Shown piece by piece: positions 10,905-22,769 of a stretch of 64,000 nt of DNA. Under the pieces are notes generated by a model. The model was not told the origin of the DNA. It worked only from the letters and a program-made list of their open reading frames with translations, and made no database searches. The DNA is from Dromiciops gliroides (Eukaryota > Chordata > Mammalia > Microbiotheria > Microbiotheriidae): the NCBI RefSeq assembly GCF_019393635.1, contig NC_057867.1:64855492-64919491 (forward strand), read 5' to 3'. Positions within the stretch are counted from its first letter, which is position 1; every line of letters begins with the position of its first letter. The position numbers and the translations under genes are program-made.

Positions 10905-11212
10905 TGTTGTTTTGTCCTTCATTCTCAAAGGGGATCGTGACATCAGGGTGATGCCATGACTTGCAGCGAATTGGATTCAGGTGAAGAAGGGCTGTGCAAA
11001 GTCACCAGCCCCACTCTCTCCTCCAGAGCCACCTCGATCCAGTGGCAAGATGTACATCAGGATGACTAGAGATGGCCCTGGATGTTGTGGCAATTGGAGT
11101 TAAGTGACTTGCCCAGGGTCACACAGCTAAGAAGCACCTGAGGCTAAATTTGAATTCAGGTCCTCCCAACTTCAGGGCCAGTAATCTATCCATTGCACAG
11201 CCTAGCTGCCCC
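10905..11212 (-). mobile_element. Long SINE with separate 3' body, antisense
   Basis: Antisense: SINE head at the right (CCTAGCTGCCCC), then about 170 bp unlike the other SINEs (CTTGCAGCGAATTGGATTC) ending in a CAACA-rich tail. A second copy lies at 25421-25738. Confidence 0.8.
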
Positions 11213-11455
11213 GATGGAACAGCAACAACTACTGGATACTCTTTCCTCCCTTGGCATCAGATACATACACTCCCACTTCTCTAACTGATCACTCCTCTCT
11301 CTTTGCTGGCTCCCTCTCTTTTTCTAGACCCTTTAATATTCGCCAAGAGCCTCTCCTTGGCCCTCTTCTTTTTCCCTTGACGATCCCATGCACTCCCAAA
11401 TATATATCTCCAGTCCTGATGTCTCTTCTGAGCTCCAGACCCAGTAGCATGACAT

Positions 11456-11560
11456 CATGAATAGAGAGCTATTCTCAGTCTGAAAGCCCTGGGTTCAAGT
11501 CCTACCTCTGCCACATCCTGCCTGTGTGACCCTGGCCAAGTCATGTCATTTCTCAGTTGC
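11456..11560 (+). repeat. MIR fragment
   Basis: CTGGGTTCAAGTCCTACCTC and CTGTGTGACCCTGGCCAAG. Confidence 0.65.
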
Positions 11561-11699
11561 CAGAAGCAACTCCATAAGATTCTAAGTTGCAGAGAAGGTG
11601 CTGATCTGCCAGAGGGACTTTACAGACAGAAGTTATTACACATCCTGCCCTCAAGGAACTTAAAATCCATCAAGAGTAGGTCCACACCGAGGGATATCC

Positions 11700-12050
11700 A
11701 AAGGAGATGCACTGTGGAGATTAGGAAGGGCCTCGTGTGCTTGGGCTGCGTGCAGACTGAAGGACAGGAGGGACGTTAAGAGGCAGAGGTGAGCAGAGAG
11801 TGCCTTCTGGGCAGGGGTCTGCAGCCAGATGAGCAACAGGGAGAAGGTCAACTCGATGGGAGCGAAAGGACTTAAGTGAAAGGATGCAGGAAAAGTTGTG
11901 AAGGGCCCTAAGTGCCAACAAGACTTTTTATTTGCTTCCAGAGGTAAAAGGGAACCACGGGAATTTGCTGAATAGGAAAATGACATTGCTGGGTGGAGGA
12001 TGGATTAGGGTTGGGGAGACCAAGCAGGTGAGAAGTCATTCAACCAAATC
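11700..12050 (+). repeat. Ancient repeat, unresolved family, copy 1
   Basis: GTGAAGGGCCCTAAGTGCC, ACTTTTTATTTGCTTCCAGAG and GTGGAGGATGGATTAGGG form a series also present at 19.27-19.78 kb. Confidence 0.5.
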
Positions 12051-12139
12051 CCTGGAGATGCAAAGGCCCTCAGGTGAGGAAGCTGAAGTCCAGTCAAGGT
12101 TACACAGTAAGCATCAGACTCCAGAATCAGTGTACTTCT

Positions 12140-12305
12140 TTTTTGTTTGTTTGTTTGTTTGTTTGTTTTTGGCGGGGCAATGGGGGTTAAGTGACTTGCC
12201 CAGGGTCACACAGCTAGTAAGTGTCAAGTGTCTGAGGCCGCATTTGAACTCAGGAACTCCTGACTCCAGGGCCGGTGCTCTATCCACTGTGCCACCTAGC
12301 TGCCC
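12140..12305 (-). mobile_element. WSINE-type SINE, antisense
   Basis: TSD CCAGAATCAGTGTACTTCT at 12121-12139 and 12306-12324 (one mismatch); inserted in a worn antisense MIR. Confidence 0.92.
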
Positions 12306-12499
12306 CCAGAGTCAGTGTACTTCTAATGGCAATGCAGGTGATGGGAAGATACTCAGCTGGGGAGACAGGAAGAGAGGAAGAGAAGGGGTAGATGCAGATG
12401 TTGTGGAGGGAGAAACAAGACTGGAAACTCACTAGGTATATCTTCCCCTGACTATGGGACACTTTTAACTCAGATGTGCTAGCTGCACTACAAATTTCA

Positions 12500-13480
12500 T
12501 GTGTACAAAATTAAGCTCCTTATCTTCCCTGCTCAATTGGTTCCTCCTTCAGACTCCATCACTTCTGTCTATAGTACTTATCTCCCAGCTGCCAAACCTT
12601 CCCTCATATCCACACTGAACAACTACATTTTGTTGGACATCCATCTCCTCTCTGCACCCACAACCACCTGTCTAGGACAGGCCCTCATCCCCCCAGCTTT
12701 CAGGGCCCTTCTTACTACTGGGAACTTCCTCACTATTTACCTCTACTCAAACAATCTTACTTGCAAATAATTGTGTCACTCTTCTGCTCAAAAATCCTCA
12801 ATGGCTCCCTAGGTTCGCTGAAGCCAGTTCAAACTCCTTCAGACTTGCAATGTCCTCCACAAATAGGCACACCTTACCTCTGCAGCCTAATCTCATTACA
12901 CTACTCCCCTCTGAGCCCTCCACCATCTCTCCACACTGAAATACTTGCTGCTTCCCAAACACGACCTGTACTTTTCTTTTCTAATTCTGTACCTTTGAAA
13001 TTTCTGTTCTCTAGCACTGGAATATCTTTGCCTCCATCTCTGTGCCTGTTCAGTTCCTGCACATCCGTTAAGCCCAATTCAAATGCCACCTACTTCCTGA
13101 CGCTTTTCCCCACCCTGGCCCAGTTGGAACAACCATTGCCTCCTCAGACTCCATACACTCTTTGTTCTGCCCTTGCCCAAGATCCCATCCCCTTCCATTA
13201 GCTTCTCTCTTTTAGTAATCTTCAGTCTTTACTCACTGGTTCCTTCTCTACTGACATGACCAAAGCTCTCTCATCCTCACTTAAGCCTGCTGGTCCTTCA
13301 CATTATCATCCTCTATCATTCTTTGCTTTCAGTTGAGCTCCTAGGAAAAGCTGCATAAACCCACAGGCTGCATTTCCTCATTTCCCACTCAGTTCCCTTG
13401 CAATCTGGCTTCTGACCTCACCACTCAACTGACATTTTGCTTCAGGGCCTCCTAACTGCTCCTAACTGCTCATTATTCTT
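12500..13480 (+). mobile_element. L2 3' half remnant
   Basis: CTCAAAAATCCTCAATGGCTCC, AATGTCCTCCACAAATAGGC and CAATTCAAATGCCACCTACTTCC are the L2 sense landmarks; stops throughout. Confidence 0.7.
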
Positions 13481-13489
13481 GACCACAGT

Positions 13490-13650
13490 TGATAGACTGT
13501 TATATTTGGAATCAGGAAGGCCTGGCTTCAAATACCTCCTCAAACATTACCTGCGTGGCTCTGGATCAGTCATTTAACATATCTAGCCTCAAGTTTCCTC
13601 ATCTGTAAAAAGAGGGATTTGGACTCAATGGTATCTATGATACTATGGAC
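13490..13650 (+). repeat. MIR fragment
   Basis: GGAATCAGGAAGGCCTGGC and TTTCCTCATCTGTAAAAAGAGG. Confidence 0.65.
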
Positions 13651-13707
13651 TCTTGGCAGCTTTTGACATTGTGTATTACTGTTTCATCTCATCTCTTCTT
13701 TGATTTC

Positions 13708-13858
13708 CTTTTTTTTTTTTTTTTGCAGGGCAATGGGGATTAAGTGACTTGCCCAGGGTCACACAGCTAGTAAGTATCAAGTGTCTGAGGTTGGATTTGA
13801 ACTCAGGTCCTCCTGAATCCAGGGCCAGTACTTTAGCCACTGCGCCACCTAGCTGCCC
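13708..13858 (-). mobile_element. WSINE-type SINE, antisense
   Basis: TSD CTCTTCTTTGATTTC at 13693-13707 and 13859-13873. Confidence 0.93.
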
Positions 13859-13989
13859 CTCTTCTTTGATTTCTTTTGGGAGAGGACACTGTTCTTTAGT
13901 GGCTCTCCTGCAATGTGTCTGATCACTCCTCTTGTTTGTCCCACCCCTACTGCGAGGGGAAAGGATGAGATATCTGGAGCTAGAAGGAA

Positions 13990-14165
13990 CTTCAAAAAGC
14001 CATCAAATTCAAGTCCTTTTTACAGTGGAAAAACCAAGCCCAGGGAAGTAAATTAACTTGGCCAAGGTCACACAGATAGACACAGATCGATAGTAAGCAT
14101 CAGACATTGGATCAAAATCCAAGTCCTCTGACACACCAGAACCAGGGTTCTCTCCATTATATCAT
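13990..14165 (-). repeat. MIR fragment, antisense
   Basis: TTTTTACAGTGGAAAAACC, GGCCAAGGTCACACAGATAG and CTCTCCATTATATCATCC. Confidence 0.6.
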
Positions 14166-14199
14166 CCTGCCTTGCCCATCCTAAGGATCTGTCCTGATC

Positions 14200-14927
14200 C
14201 CTGCTCTCAGTTCTTCCTATATCCTTTCTCTGTCTCCCCCAATTTCTGTTGAAAGCTCCACCATCCTTCCAGTTATACAAGTACACAACCTCCAAGATGT
14301 CCTTAGCTCCTCCCTCTTACACCGCCCCCCCATCCAATCAGCTGCCATGTCCTGTATCTTCCATCTCTACAATGTCTCTCACACCTATCCCTTTCTCTAT
14401 ACTCACACAGACACCCCCCTCCCATTTCAGGCCCTCATCACTCCTCCCCTGGACTACTACAAGAGCCTCCTCATGTATTTCCCTGCCTCAGGTCTCTCAC
14501 CACTCTAATCTACCCTCTAGGATAAAATACAAACCCCTCTAGAGGTCTGGCATTTAAAACCTTCCCAATGGGACTCCAACGCATCTGTCCAGCCCTAGTT
14601 CACGTAACACTCTACCTTCCAGCCAAGCTGGCTGAATTGCTGTTGCTTGTACACAATATTCTGCCTGCCCCATACCTAGTATTCTCTCTCTTCCTATCTC
14701 CCTTCAAGGATCTCCTCAAATGCTGTCTCTTTTATGAGGTCCCCCCAAAGTACTTTATATATCTTTTACATTGACTTATTTTTGTAAATGTTTTTTTTTC
14801 TCTCTCTCTCCTCACCCTGCCCCTTAGAATGTAAGCTCCTTGAGGGTAGGAACTGTCTTGTTTTTATCTTTGTATGCCCAAACCTAGCATATAATAGGCA
14901 TTTAATAAATGTTTGTTGATTTGAATT
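14200..14927 (+). mobile_element. L2 3' end
   Basis: Clear L2 terminus: GAATGTAAGCTCCTTGAGGG, then CATTTAATAAATGTTTGTTG and TGAATTGA; upstream CTCATCACTCCTCCCCTGGAC. Confidence 0.85.
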
Positions 14928-15055
14928 GAGCTTCCTCACAGAAGGTTACCTATCACCTCTATACCTATAACCTCTACCAGTTCAATAAGACTCAATTCAA
15001 AAGACAAAACTGATTCTTCTAGTGCCAAGCTTTCCATCTTTGAGAAAGAATTATG

Positions 15056-15216
15056 GGGGCAGCTAGATGGCGCAGTGGTTAAAGCACTGGCCCTGGATTC
15101 AGGAGTACCTGAGTTCAAATCCGGCCTCAGACACTTGACACTTACTAGCTGTGTGACCCTGGGCAAGTCACTTAACCCCCACTGCCCTGCAAAAAAAACA
15201 ACAACAAACAAACAAA
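15056..15216 (+). mobile_element. WSINE-type SINE
   Basis: TSD GAGAAAGAATTATG (15042-15055) and GAGAAAGAATCATG (15217-15230). Confidence 0.92.
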
Positions 15217-15354
15217 GAGAAAGAATCATGCTACTCACACATTCGGCTGAGCAGGACCCAAAAGGAGGAAATTAACCTCTGTCAAGTCCTTCTAAATCCC
15301 CTGAATATTTTCAGTATTTCTGTTTCTCTTTCTGTCCATTCCTCTCCACCCCCT

Positions 15355-15403
15355 TCCTCTTTCCCTCTCCCTCTCCTCCTCCCTCCCTCTCTCTCTCTCT
15401 CTG
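15355..15403 (+). repeat. CT-rich microsatellite
   Basis: CCTCTCCCTCTCCTCC followed by (CT)n. Confidence 0.8.
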
Positions 15404-15754
15404 TCATTTCCAATTCTGGACTAGGCCTTTGGATAATTTAATTCAAAATGCGATGTGAGCATAAGGTCACTGATTCCCACTTTTGGCAGAATTAGTAAGG
15501 CAAGGTTTGTTTCCTGGAAGACAGAAATCAGTTTCTAGTACCCACAATATAGCTAGAAAACATCTTGGACTATAGTTGTCCCCAATTCTTGGAATTCAGA
15601 TTTATTACTGAGGCTTGCCATGAAGAATTTAGTAACTTTACCAATCCATACAAGAAACCTTTCATTTTTCAAGTTCTTCATTTTCCTCAGACATAGTTCC
15701 AAGCATCTCTTGACTTCTATTACAAAACATCCATAAAACAGTTCAACTTAGGCA

Positions 15755-15985
15755 AGCTAGATGGCACAGAACAGTGACCTTGGAGTCAGGAAGACCTGAG
15801 TTGGAATCCTGCTTCAGATACTTATTAGTTGTGTGACAGGGAAAGTCTCTTAACTTCTCTGGGCTTCAGTCCCTTCATCTGTAAAATGGGTATGGTGATA
15901 AAAGCATCTACCTTCCAGGGTTGTTGTGAGGATCGATTGGTGATATATGCAAAGCACTTTGCAAATCTTCAAGTATTACCTGATA
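15755..15985 (+). repeat. MIR/CORE-SINE, nearly complete
   Basis: GCTAGATGGCACAGAACAG, CCCTTCATCTGTAAAATGGG, GGTTGTTGTGAGGATCG and AAGCACTTTGCAAATC. Confidence 0.75.
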
Positions 15986-16164
15986 GGAGATATTAGAAAA
16001 CACACTTTGGTTGTTTTTAATGCCTTGCTTATATGACTATCCACATCAGATGCATCTGGAGCTTGGTGATCTACGGTCAAATCGAAATTTGCCCTGGACC
16101 AGAGAGACGCAATCAAACCGTGGTGCAGCGGTCCTGGAAGCGTCTCCAAGGGCATCTTGTCAAA

Positions 16165-16310
16165 GCTCCTCAGTTTCTCAGAGAGATAACCAAGGCCCAG
16201 GGAGGGGAAGTGATTATGCTAAGATTACCCAACTCACTGGTGCCAGAGCTAAGACCCAGGGTTTCCTGACCCCAGTGCTCTACTACTCTGTGACTACCTC
16301 TTGATTTTCA
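16165..16310 (-). repeat. MIR fragment, antisense
   Basis: CCCAGGGAGGGGAAGTGATT, CCAGAGCTAAGACCCAGG and GTGCTCTACTACTCTGTGAC. Confidence 0.55.
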
Positions 16311-16338
16311 CTCGAAGTTTTTAAAGATGTGAACAGAT

Positions 16339-16940
16339 ATGGCAAAATGTATGGTACCTACTTTTCTGGGCTAATATGAAGAAAATTCTTTGACAAGTTT
16401 AAGGTACTTTATTCAGGTTATGATGAACAGGATACTATCAGAAAAACCTGGAAAGACCTACATGAACTGAAGCAGAGTGAAATGTACTGTATATAAAATA
16501 ACAGCAATAGTGTAAGATGATCTGCTGGGAAGCATGTGGTTATTTTCAGCAAGGCAATGTTCCAATATAACCCTGAAGGACTTATGAAAATGGCAACCCA
16601 TCTACAGAGAAAGAAGTGATAGTATCTGAAAATAGATGCAAACACATTTAAAAATTTTTTTTTCCTCTCTGACAATTCCTCAATCTGAAGTTTTAGAGTT
16701 TTTTTGACTGTTTTCTCTCACAACCTAGCTAATATGGGAATGTTTTCCATGACTACTCATGTATAACTTATTTTGAAATGCTTCAGTTCTAGTGGGTGGG
16801 GGGTGAGAATGGAGGAGGAAGAGAAGTTGAAACACAAATTTTTTAAAGTTGATGTTAAAATTTGTTTTCACATATATTTTGGAAAATAAAATTCTATTCA
16901 ATAAAAATAAAAAGAAGAGGAAGAAGTTTTAAAAAAAAAA
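16339..16940 (+). mobile_element. 5'-truncated L1 3' end with TSD
   Basis: Carries the end of ORF2 (GAAAAACCTGGAAAGACC) and 3' UTR to an A-rich tail. TSD AAAGATGTGAACAGAT at 16323-16338 and 16941-16956. Confidence 0.92.
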
Positions 16941-16956
16941 AAAGATGTGAACAGAT

Positions 16957-17950
16957 GACACCTAGTTTAGGGGTCAGCATGCTGACAGTCAAGATCCTTT
17001 AAGTCGTACTCCAGCTCTCAGGCATCAAACCTGGGGTCAAAAGGGTCAACCAAGGATGGGGCCAGAAACAGAGAATCAATCTGCCAGAGGGCATACCAAG
17101 TGAGGGCCTAAGCCTCAACCTACACGGTAATCTGGGGAGCCAGAGGCTGGGGGTCAGTGTTACTCAGTGGCAATCACAGACCCTCCCCCTCAGGAGAACT
17201 AAGGACTGAGGGAAGCTGCAAAGGGTGTGGAAAGGCTATAGAAACTGGGATGTGAAAAGTCCCTCTATACACGACAAGATCACCCTAACCCAAGGCAAAG
17301 TCATGAATTAGTAAGTACCCTCTTTCAAAATGTGAAAATCCAAATGAGAATTAAAGAAGGATTGGGGCCAGTGGTCTTGGGAAAAATTGGCCATTTGCTT
17401 TGTCTTATTCCTAGCATCTAGCTCAAATTAGTGACAAAGTAGAAAGTGAGGGTCTGAGGGTGAAGAGGAGGAATGATAATATAAAGGATCGCCTTGAGGA
17501 GGGCAAGTCACTGGTTACCATCAGTGAGACAGGAGGAAAGGGGAGGGAAGTCACATCAAGAGGTGGGGAGGGGAGGGGATGGAAGGCAAAGAGAAGAGAA
17601 AAATGAGGAGATACCAAAAATAAACTTTATTTAGTTGATGAATTTCCAAAGGGTTGATGCTCATTATTTTCCTCCTGGCAGAATCCAGATAGAAAATAGA
17701 AAGATCCATGGTCTACTTGTCAGTAACGGGTACGTCCAAGTGTAGGTCAGGAAGAACAAGGAAGGGCGACCCAGACATTAGGCTGACCTGCCACAGCAGG
17801 GCAGGTGATCTGAGGTGCCAGCAGTGGGAAATAGAAGGAATTCTATCCAGACGACTGGAGTGTCAGGGGAGGGAGGTGAGTATCCTCAGTGATCCAGCTG
17901 CATGTTCCAGCAGGCATTAAAAGATTTCAGTAGCAGGTAATAAGCAGAGA
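16957..17950. other. Unassigned sequence
   Basis: G/A-rich unique-looking stretch, short frames only. No gene, RNA or known repeat recognised. Confidence 0.45.
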
Positions 17951-17954
17951 TGAC

Positions 17955-18165
17955 ATCCTTTTACAATACTTTATGGTTTACAAAGCACTTTCCTCACAAT
18001 AACCCTGTGAGGTAGGTAGTATACTGTTTTATCAGGCCCATTTTACAGATTAGAAAACTGAGACCCAGGGAAGGGAGATTATTTGCCTAAGCTCAAATAG
18101 CTGGCTTCAAAGCTAGGATTTAAATCTAGGTCAACTGACTCAGAGTAATGTTCTTTCTGTAGGAA
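17955..18165 (-). repeat. MIR, antisense
   Basis: CAAAGCACTTTCCTCACAAT, CCCTGTGAGGTAGGTAG and CATTTTACAGATTAGAAAAC. Confidence 0.75.
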
Positions 18166-18546
18166 GAGATAAGTGGGCAGGGAGTTAAAATCTGAGAGAT
18201 CTAGTACCACATAGCAGGGACTTTAGCCACAAGAAGATAACTTTTGGGAGGATTCATGAGACCAAGGGAGAGCCCTAACCCTAGAGGAACCTGGTATAGT
18301 AGCAAGGCAAGGGATCAAGCAGAGGGGAACAAGAGAGGGCGCCAAGTTACTTGGGTTTCAATGCAGTACAGAAGCCTGATCATAAGGAACAAGACAAGAG
18401 CCCAAATACTAGAACTGGGGATGCAATCATGGGAAACCATGCTTCAATCCAACCCAACAATCACTTATTTGGTGCCTGATATGTGCTAGGTACGATGCTA
18501 AGCATTGGGGACTCCAAGACTAAATGAACAATGGTACCTGACCTCA

Positions 18547-18790
18547 GGGGCAGCTCAGTGGATAAAGCACTGGGCCTGGAGTCAGGAATACCTGAGTTCA
18601 AATCTCCCCTCAGACACTTACTAGCTGTGTGATCCTTGGCCAGTCTCTTCAACTCTATTTGCCTTAATTCACTGGAGAAGGAAATGACAAACCACTCCAG
18701 TATCTTTGCCAAGAGAATTCTATGGACAATAATGGTGTGCTATGATCCATAGGGTCACAAAGAGTCAGACGATGACTGGACGACAACCAC
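18547..18790 (+). mobile_element. RTE-tailed SINE
   Basis: Head GGGGCAGCTCAGTGG, tail GGAAATGACAAACCACTCC and GGTCACAAAGAGTCAGACG, ending ACGACAACC as in the RTE 3' end. Confidence 0.85.
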
Positions 18791-18869
18791 CTGATCTCTC
18801 AAAAAGTTCACATTCTATAGGGATGGGGAGGAAGGAGGAAGCCATAACATACAAACATCTAAATATATA

Positions 18870-19014
18870 GGGGCAGCTAGGTGGCGCAGTGGATAAAGCA
18901 CCGGCCCTGGATTCAGGAGTTCCTGGGTTCAAATCCGGCCTCAGACAGTTGACACTTACTAGCTGTGTGACCCTGGGCAAGTCACTTAACCCCCATTGCC
19001 CCACTAAAAAAAAT
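18870..19014 (+). mobile_element. WSINE-type SINE
   Basis: TSD TAAATATATA at 18860-18869 and 19015-19024. The right-hand duplicate became the target of the next SINE. Confidence 0.9.
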
Positions 19015-19029
19015 TAAATATATATATGC

Positions 19030-19194
19030 GGGGCAGCTAGATGGAGCAGTGGATAGAGCACTGGCCTTAGAGTCAGGAGTACCCGAGTTCAAATCCGGCC
19101 TCAGACACTTAACACTTACTAGCTGTGTGACCCTGGGCAAGTCACTTAACCCCAATTGCCTCACTAAAAGAAAAAAAAAAAAGAAAAAGAAAAA
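19030..19194 (+). mobile_element. WSINE-type SINE nested at the previous SINE's edge
   Basis: TSD of the form AAATATATATATGC at 19016-19029 and ending 19209. The target overlaps the duplication left by the first SINE. Confidence 0.88.
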
Positions 19195-19269
19195 AATATA
19201 TATATATGCAATCATTTCAGGGAGGAAAAACAATGAAGGCCATTGGAAAATGCCCTCCGCTGGATGTAG

Positions 19270-19790
19270 CAGGAGCTGATCCTTGACTCTAAGAGGAGAC
19301 AAGGGAGGACACTGCAGGCATTGGGGATGGCATGTGCAAAGGTAGGAACTAAAGTGCCAAATTCTGGGAATAGGACATTAGTTTGGTTGAAATGTAGAGT
19401 GTGTAAAGGAGAGTAATATGCAAAAAGCTTGGAAAGGTCAGCAGAAGCCAGACTGTGAAGGGTTGCAAATGGCAAGAAGAGGTTTTACTCTGTGGGACCC
19501 TGGGCAAGTCACTTAACTCCAATTGCCTCACCAAAAAAAAAAAAAAAAAGAGTTTTTACTTTATCCTAGAGATGAAAAGGAATCACTGTAGGTCCATGAG
19601 CAGGGAGTGCTTTAGGAAAAGTCCTGGTAGCTGTGTGGAGGATGCGAGAGCCTGCAAGTTCAGGGTCCAGTCTGGTGACTGATGCAATAGTCCAAGGACC
19701 TGGATAGGGTGATGGAACCAGGAGTAAAGAAAAGGGGCTGAGCACAGGAAGAGAACATTCAAAGTATGTGGGAAAGGGTGACATACACAT
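19270..19790 (+). repeat. Ancient repeat, unresolved family, copy 2
   Basis: GCATGTGCAAAGGTAGGAAC, GACTGTGAAGGGTTGCAAATG, TTTATCCTAGAGATG and GCTGTGTGGAGGATGCG are collinear with copy 1. Confidence 0.5.
19490..19547 (+). mobile_element. 5'-truncated SINE (58 bp) with TSD
   Basis: Only the last part (CTGTGGGACCCTGGGCAAG to poly-A) is present. TSD AAGAGGTTTTACT at 19477-19489 and AAGAGTTTTTACT at 19548-19560. Confidence 0.9.
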
Positions 19791-19799
19791 AGTTTATGG

Positions 19800-20160
19800 A
19801 ATACCAAAAGAGAAGAGGAAAAAAAAATGGAGCCAATATTCAGGGAGAATTTGAATCCATAAATGCAACGTGTATTCTAAGGAGACAAGATAAATAATCT
19901 GCCTAAAGAGGGGTCCATCCATTTCTCCCAACAAATGCCATGCAAATCAAATGCAGCAGGCTCAATCTTCTCCTGCATATTTCCTCAATATTCCAAAAGC
20001 AGCTTCCACACATTGATACCTTCACAGATATCAAGTAGTTTTCTAGTCCATTTCAGCCTCCATAATGCCACCCTACGTTTGTATAGTTCACGACAACGTT
20101 TATCATTACCCTATCCCATAGTAATATAAGGGGAGTGTTGGAATTTTAAAGGCTAAGGAG
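19800..20160. other. Unassigned sequence
   Basis: No gene or repeat recognised. Confidence 0.4.
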
Positions 20161-20164
20161 TGTC

Positions 20165-20290
20165 AACATAAGGCCCTGAGACGCAACTTAACTAAGGTGA
20201 CCTAGTGAGGTTACAGCAGACTTGGGACTCAAACGTCCATCACTCTTGACTCCAAGTCTACGGTTCTTTCCATTATACCCAAAGTACCTT
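20165..20290 (-). repeat. MIR fragment, antisense
   Basis: GGTGACCTAGTGAGGTTACAG and GTTCTTTCCATTATACCC. Confidence 0.5.
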
Positions 20291-20520
20291 CGCTACTTTG
20301 CAACCTTCCTCTAATTTTAAGTGGCATTATAATTAAGTAACTCATTTTGTAACACATTCTTCTTGCCGTTGCCATCACTGATGTTTTCAGTGTTTTCTGA
20401 GTCAGTGCCGGAAATGTAAAGAAAGAAGCTAAACTGTTGGTGTCTCTCACCTGGGGCACTAAAATTTACTGTACAAATTTCTAGCTCACACCAGAACATT
20501 TCTTAAAAATCCATGCACTA

Positions 20521-20661
20521 GGGCAGCTAGGTGGCGCAGTGTATAACGCACTGGCCTTGGATTCAAAAGGACCTGAGTTCAAATCCGCCCTAAGACACTT
20601 GACACTTAACTAGCTGTGTGACCCTGGGCAAGTCACTTAACCCTCATTGCCCTGAAAAAAA
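20521..20661 (+). mobile_element. WSINE-type SINE
   Basis: TSD AAAAATCCATGCACTA (20505-20520) and AAAAATCCATGGACTA just after the tail. Confidence 0.92.
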
Positions 20662-20679
20662 AAAAATCCATGGACTAAA

Positions 20680-21160
20680 AAGCATGGACTGACATCTCAA
20701 GGTGCCCCTCCTTTGTACTTCCCAACAACAGGCAATTCTGATACAGGTAGAAAAAAGACATGTGTTTGTAAACTAATGTCTAGGAGTACTCAATGAAAAC
20801 CTATTCACTCATTCTTACATGCTGCTGCAACAGATTATGCTTCCCATATAATGATAATATTATATAACAACAACAATATAATTGTTTTCATCATGGTGCA
20901 TGTTCCTGCAGAAGGGAACCCCCTAGACATTTCGAGTGGGCATTGCTGGTATAATAAATGAGTGGATACAGTCAGCTGGCTATTTCAAACCAGGTTTCAA
21001 TTGGGTTGCTGTAGCTTATGAGCATCATCATCATCAATATGCCACCACAATTTGCTCTTTAGCACTGCACATTTGGAGACTAGACTTTAGCAGTTCACCC
21101 AAAGGATAAATCGAGCCCTGAGGAATTGATTCACTCTAACTGAAACTACCAGACACTGAA
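20680..21160. other. Unassigned sequence
   Basis: AT-rich, short frames only, nothing recognised. Confidence 0.4.
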
Positions 21161-21174
21161 TGACAACATATTCC

Positions 21175-21313
21175 TTTTTTTTTTGGGGGGTGAGGCAATT
21201 GGGGTTAAGTGACTTGCCCAGGGTCACACAGCTAGTAAGTGTCAAGTGTCTGAGGCTGGATTTGAACTCAGGTCCTCCTGAATCCAGGGCCAGTGCGCCA
21301 CCTAGCTGCTCCC
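21175..21313 (-). mobile_element. WSINE-type SINE, antisense
   Basis: GGTTAAGTGACTTGCCCAGG through CACCTAGCTGCTCCC. The segment CTATCCACT is missing near the head. Confidence 0.9.
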
Positions 21314-21533
21314 ATGCCTTTTTCTTTTTCTTTCTTTTTTTTTTTCCCCAATGTATTCATTTCCAATGAGAAATATAAGCAGCAAGTGGCCCAGGATCTG
21401 TTAGCACATTTTTATCCAAATAGAGAAAGAAGCCTATACGTGACACCAAAATTAGATCAGATGGTTGTCTGGTAAATCAATATCAGAGCAAAGGGAATTA
21501 ATGGATGGTCCTAAGATCAAAATGTGGTGATGT

Positions 21534-21688
21534 GGGGCAGCTAGGTGGCGCAGTGGATAGAGCACTGGCTCTGAATTCAGGAGGACCTGAGTTCAAATCC
21601 AGCCTCAGACACTTGACACTTACTGGCTGTGTGACCCTGGGCAAGTCACTTAACCCCAATTGCCTAAAAAAAAAAAAATTCTTAAAAA
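21534..21688 (+). mobile_element. WSINE-type SINE
   Basis: TSD AAAATGTGGTGATGT at 21519-21533 and 21689-21703. Confidence 0.93.
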
Positions 21689-21906
21689 AAAATGTGGTGA
21701 TGTAATATAACCTTCCCCACTCTTCACAGGCAAACTAAAGTAGACAGGGCACTTGTTCAAGATATCATGTCCCTAGGATCAGCACCAAAAACATTGTTAT
21801 TTTCTGATGATGCCTTTTCTCTATTCCACATGGACCACCACACTTTCATGATCATCATCATCACTGCTGCTTATACTGGGTGTCCCGAAGGTCTTAATGC
21901 AGTTTT

Positions 21907-22065
21907 GGGTTTTGTTTTTGTTGTTTTTTTGCAGGGCAATGGGGGTTAAGTGACTTGCCCAGGGTCACACAGCTAGTAAGTGTCAAGTGTCTGAGGCTGG
22001 ATTTGAACTCAGGTCCTCCTGACTTCAGGGTCGGTGCTTTATCCACTGCGCCACCTAGCTACCCC
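21907..22065 (-). mobile_element. WSINE-type SINE, antisense
   Basis: TSD CTTAATGCAGTTTT at 21893-21906 and 22066-22079. Confidence 0.93.
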
Positions 22066-22109
22066 CTTAATGCAGTTTTAAGCTAATAGTTTAAACTTTA
22101 ACCTGCACT

Positions 22110-22370
22110 AAGATCATTAGGATAATTTGCATAGCACTTCAAGGTTTGCAGAGTGCTCTGTTATCTCATTTAACCCTCACAACAACCTTATGAGGTAGGT
22201 GCTTCTATTATTATCCCTACTTTACAGATGAGAAAGCTGAGACACAGAGAGGTTGAGTGACTTGCCTAAATCCACACAACTAGCATCTGAAGCAAAATTT
22301 GAACTCAGACCTTCTTGATTCCAAGTACAAGGACTCTATTCACTATACCAACTTGCTGTCTCATATCCAT
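22110..22370 (-). repeat. MIR/CORE-SINE, antisense, nearly complete
   Basis: CACTTCAAGGTTTGCAGAGTG, CTCACAACAACCTTATGAGG, CTTTACAGATGAGAAAGCTG and CTATTCACTATACC. Confidence 0.8.
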
Positions 22371-22769
22371 TAGCATTCTGCAAACCTCAAAGCATTATAC
22401 AAATGTAATCCAGGGAACTTCATTTCAAGAGACTTTCATTTCAGCTTAGAATTCCTCAATTTATCCTTAGTTTCTAATTGATTATGGTTTACCTTGGTTA
22501 CATCCTAATGATACATGAGGGAGGAGAGATGTTAATCTCATCAATTATCGTGAAAGTTGCGAATCCAGAGACAGCTGCCTTGACCAGCTGTCATGGGTAT
22601 TCTAGGGAATCTTTTCCATAGTTGCCTAATCCCATGCATGCCGTGTGAATTGTTAACATTAACCAAGCACAGAGAATGGCCCTTCCCCAACCTGAGTTCC
22701 CATTCCTCTTCTAGATGTCTAGATCGCTTTTAAGGGTATTCAGCCCTCTCTGTCTACTACCTTCACACT
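22371..22769. other. Unassigned sequence 3' of the finger pseudogene
   Basis: Probably the former 3' UTR of the zinc-finger gene. Nothing specific recognised. Confidence 0.35.

Larger units (their letters stand above)
9960..11455 (+). mobile_element. L2-like body split by three SINEs
   Basis: C/T-rich text at 9960-10367, 10557-10655 and 11215-11455 (e.g. TCTCTAACTGATCACTCCTC) has the look of L2 ORF2. The pieces are collinear once SINEs at 10383, 10658 and 10905 are removed. Worn, no open frame. Confidence 0.5.
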
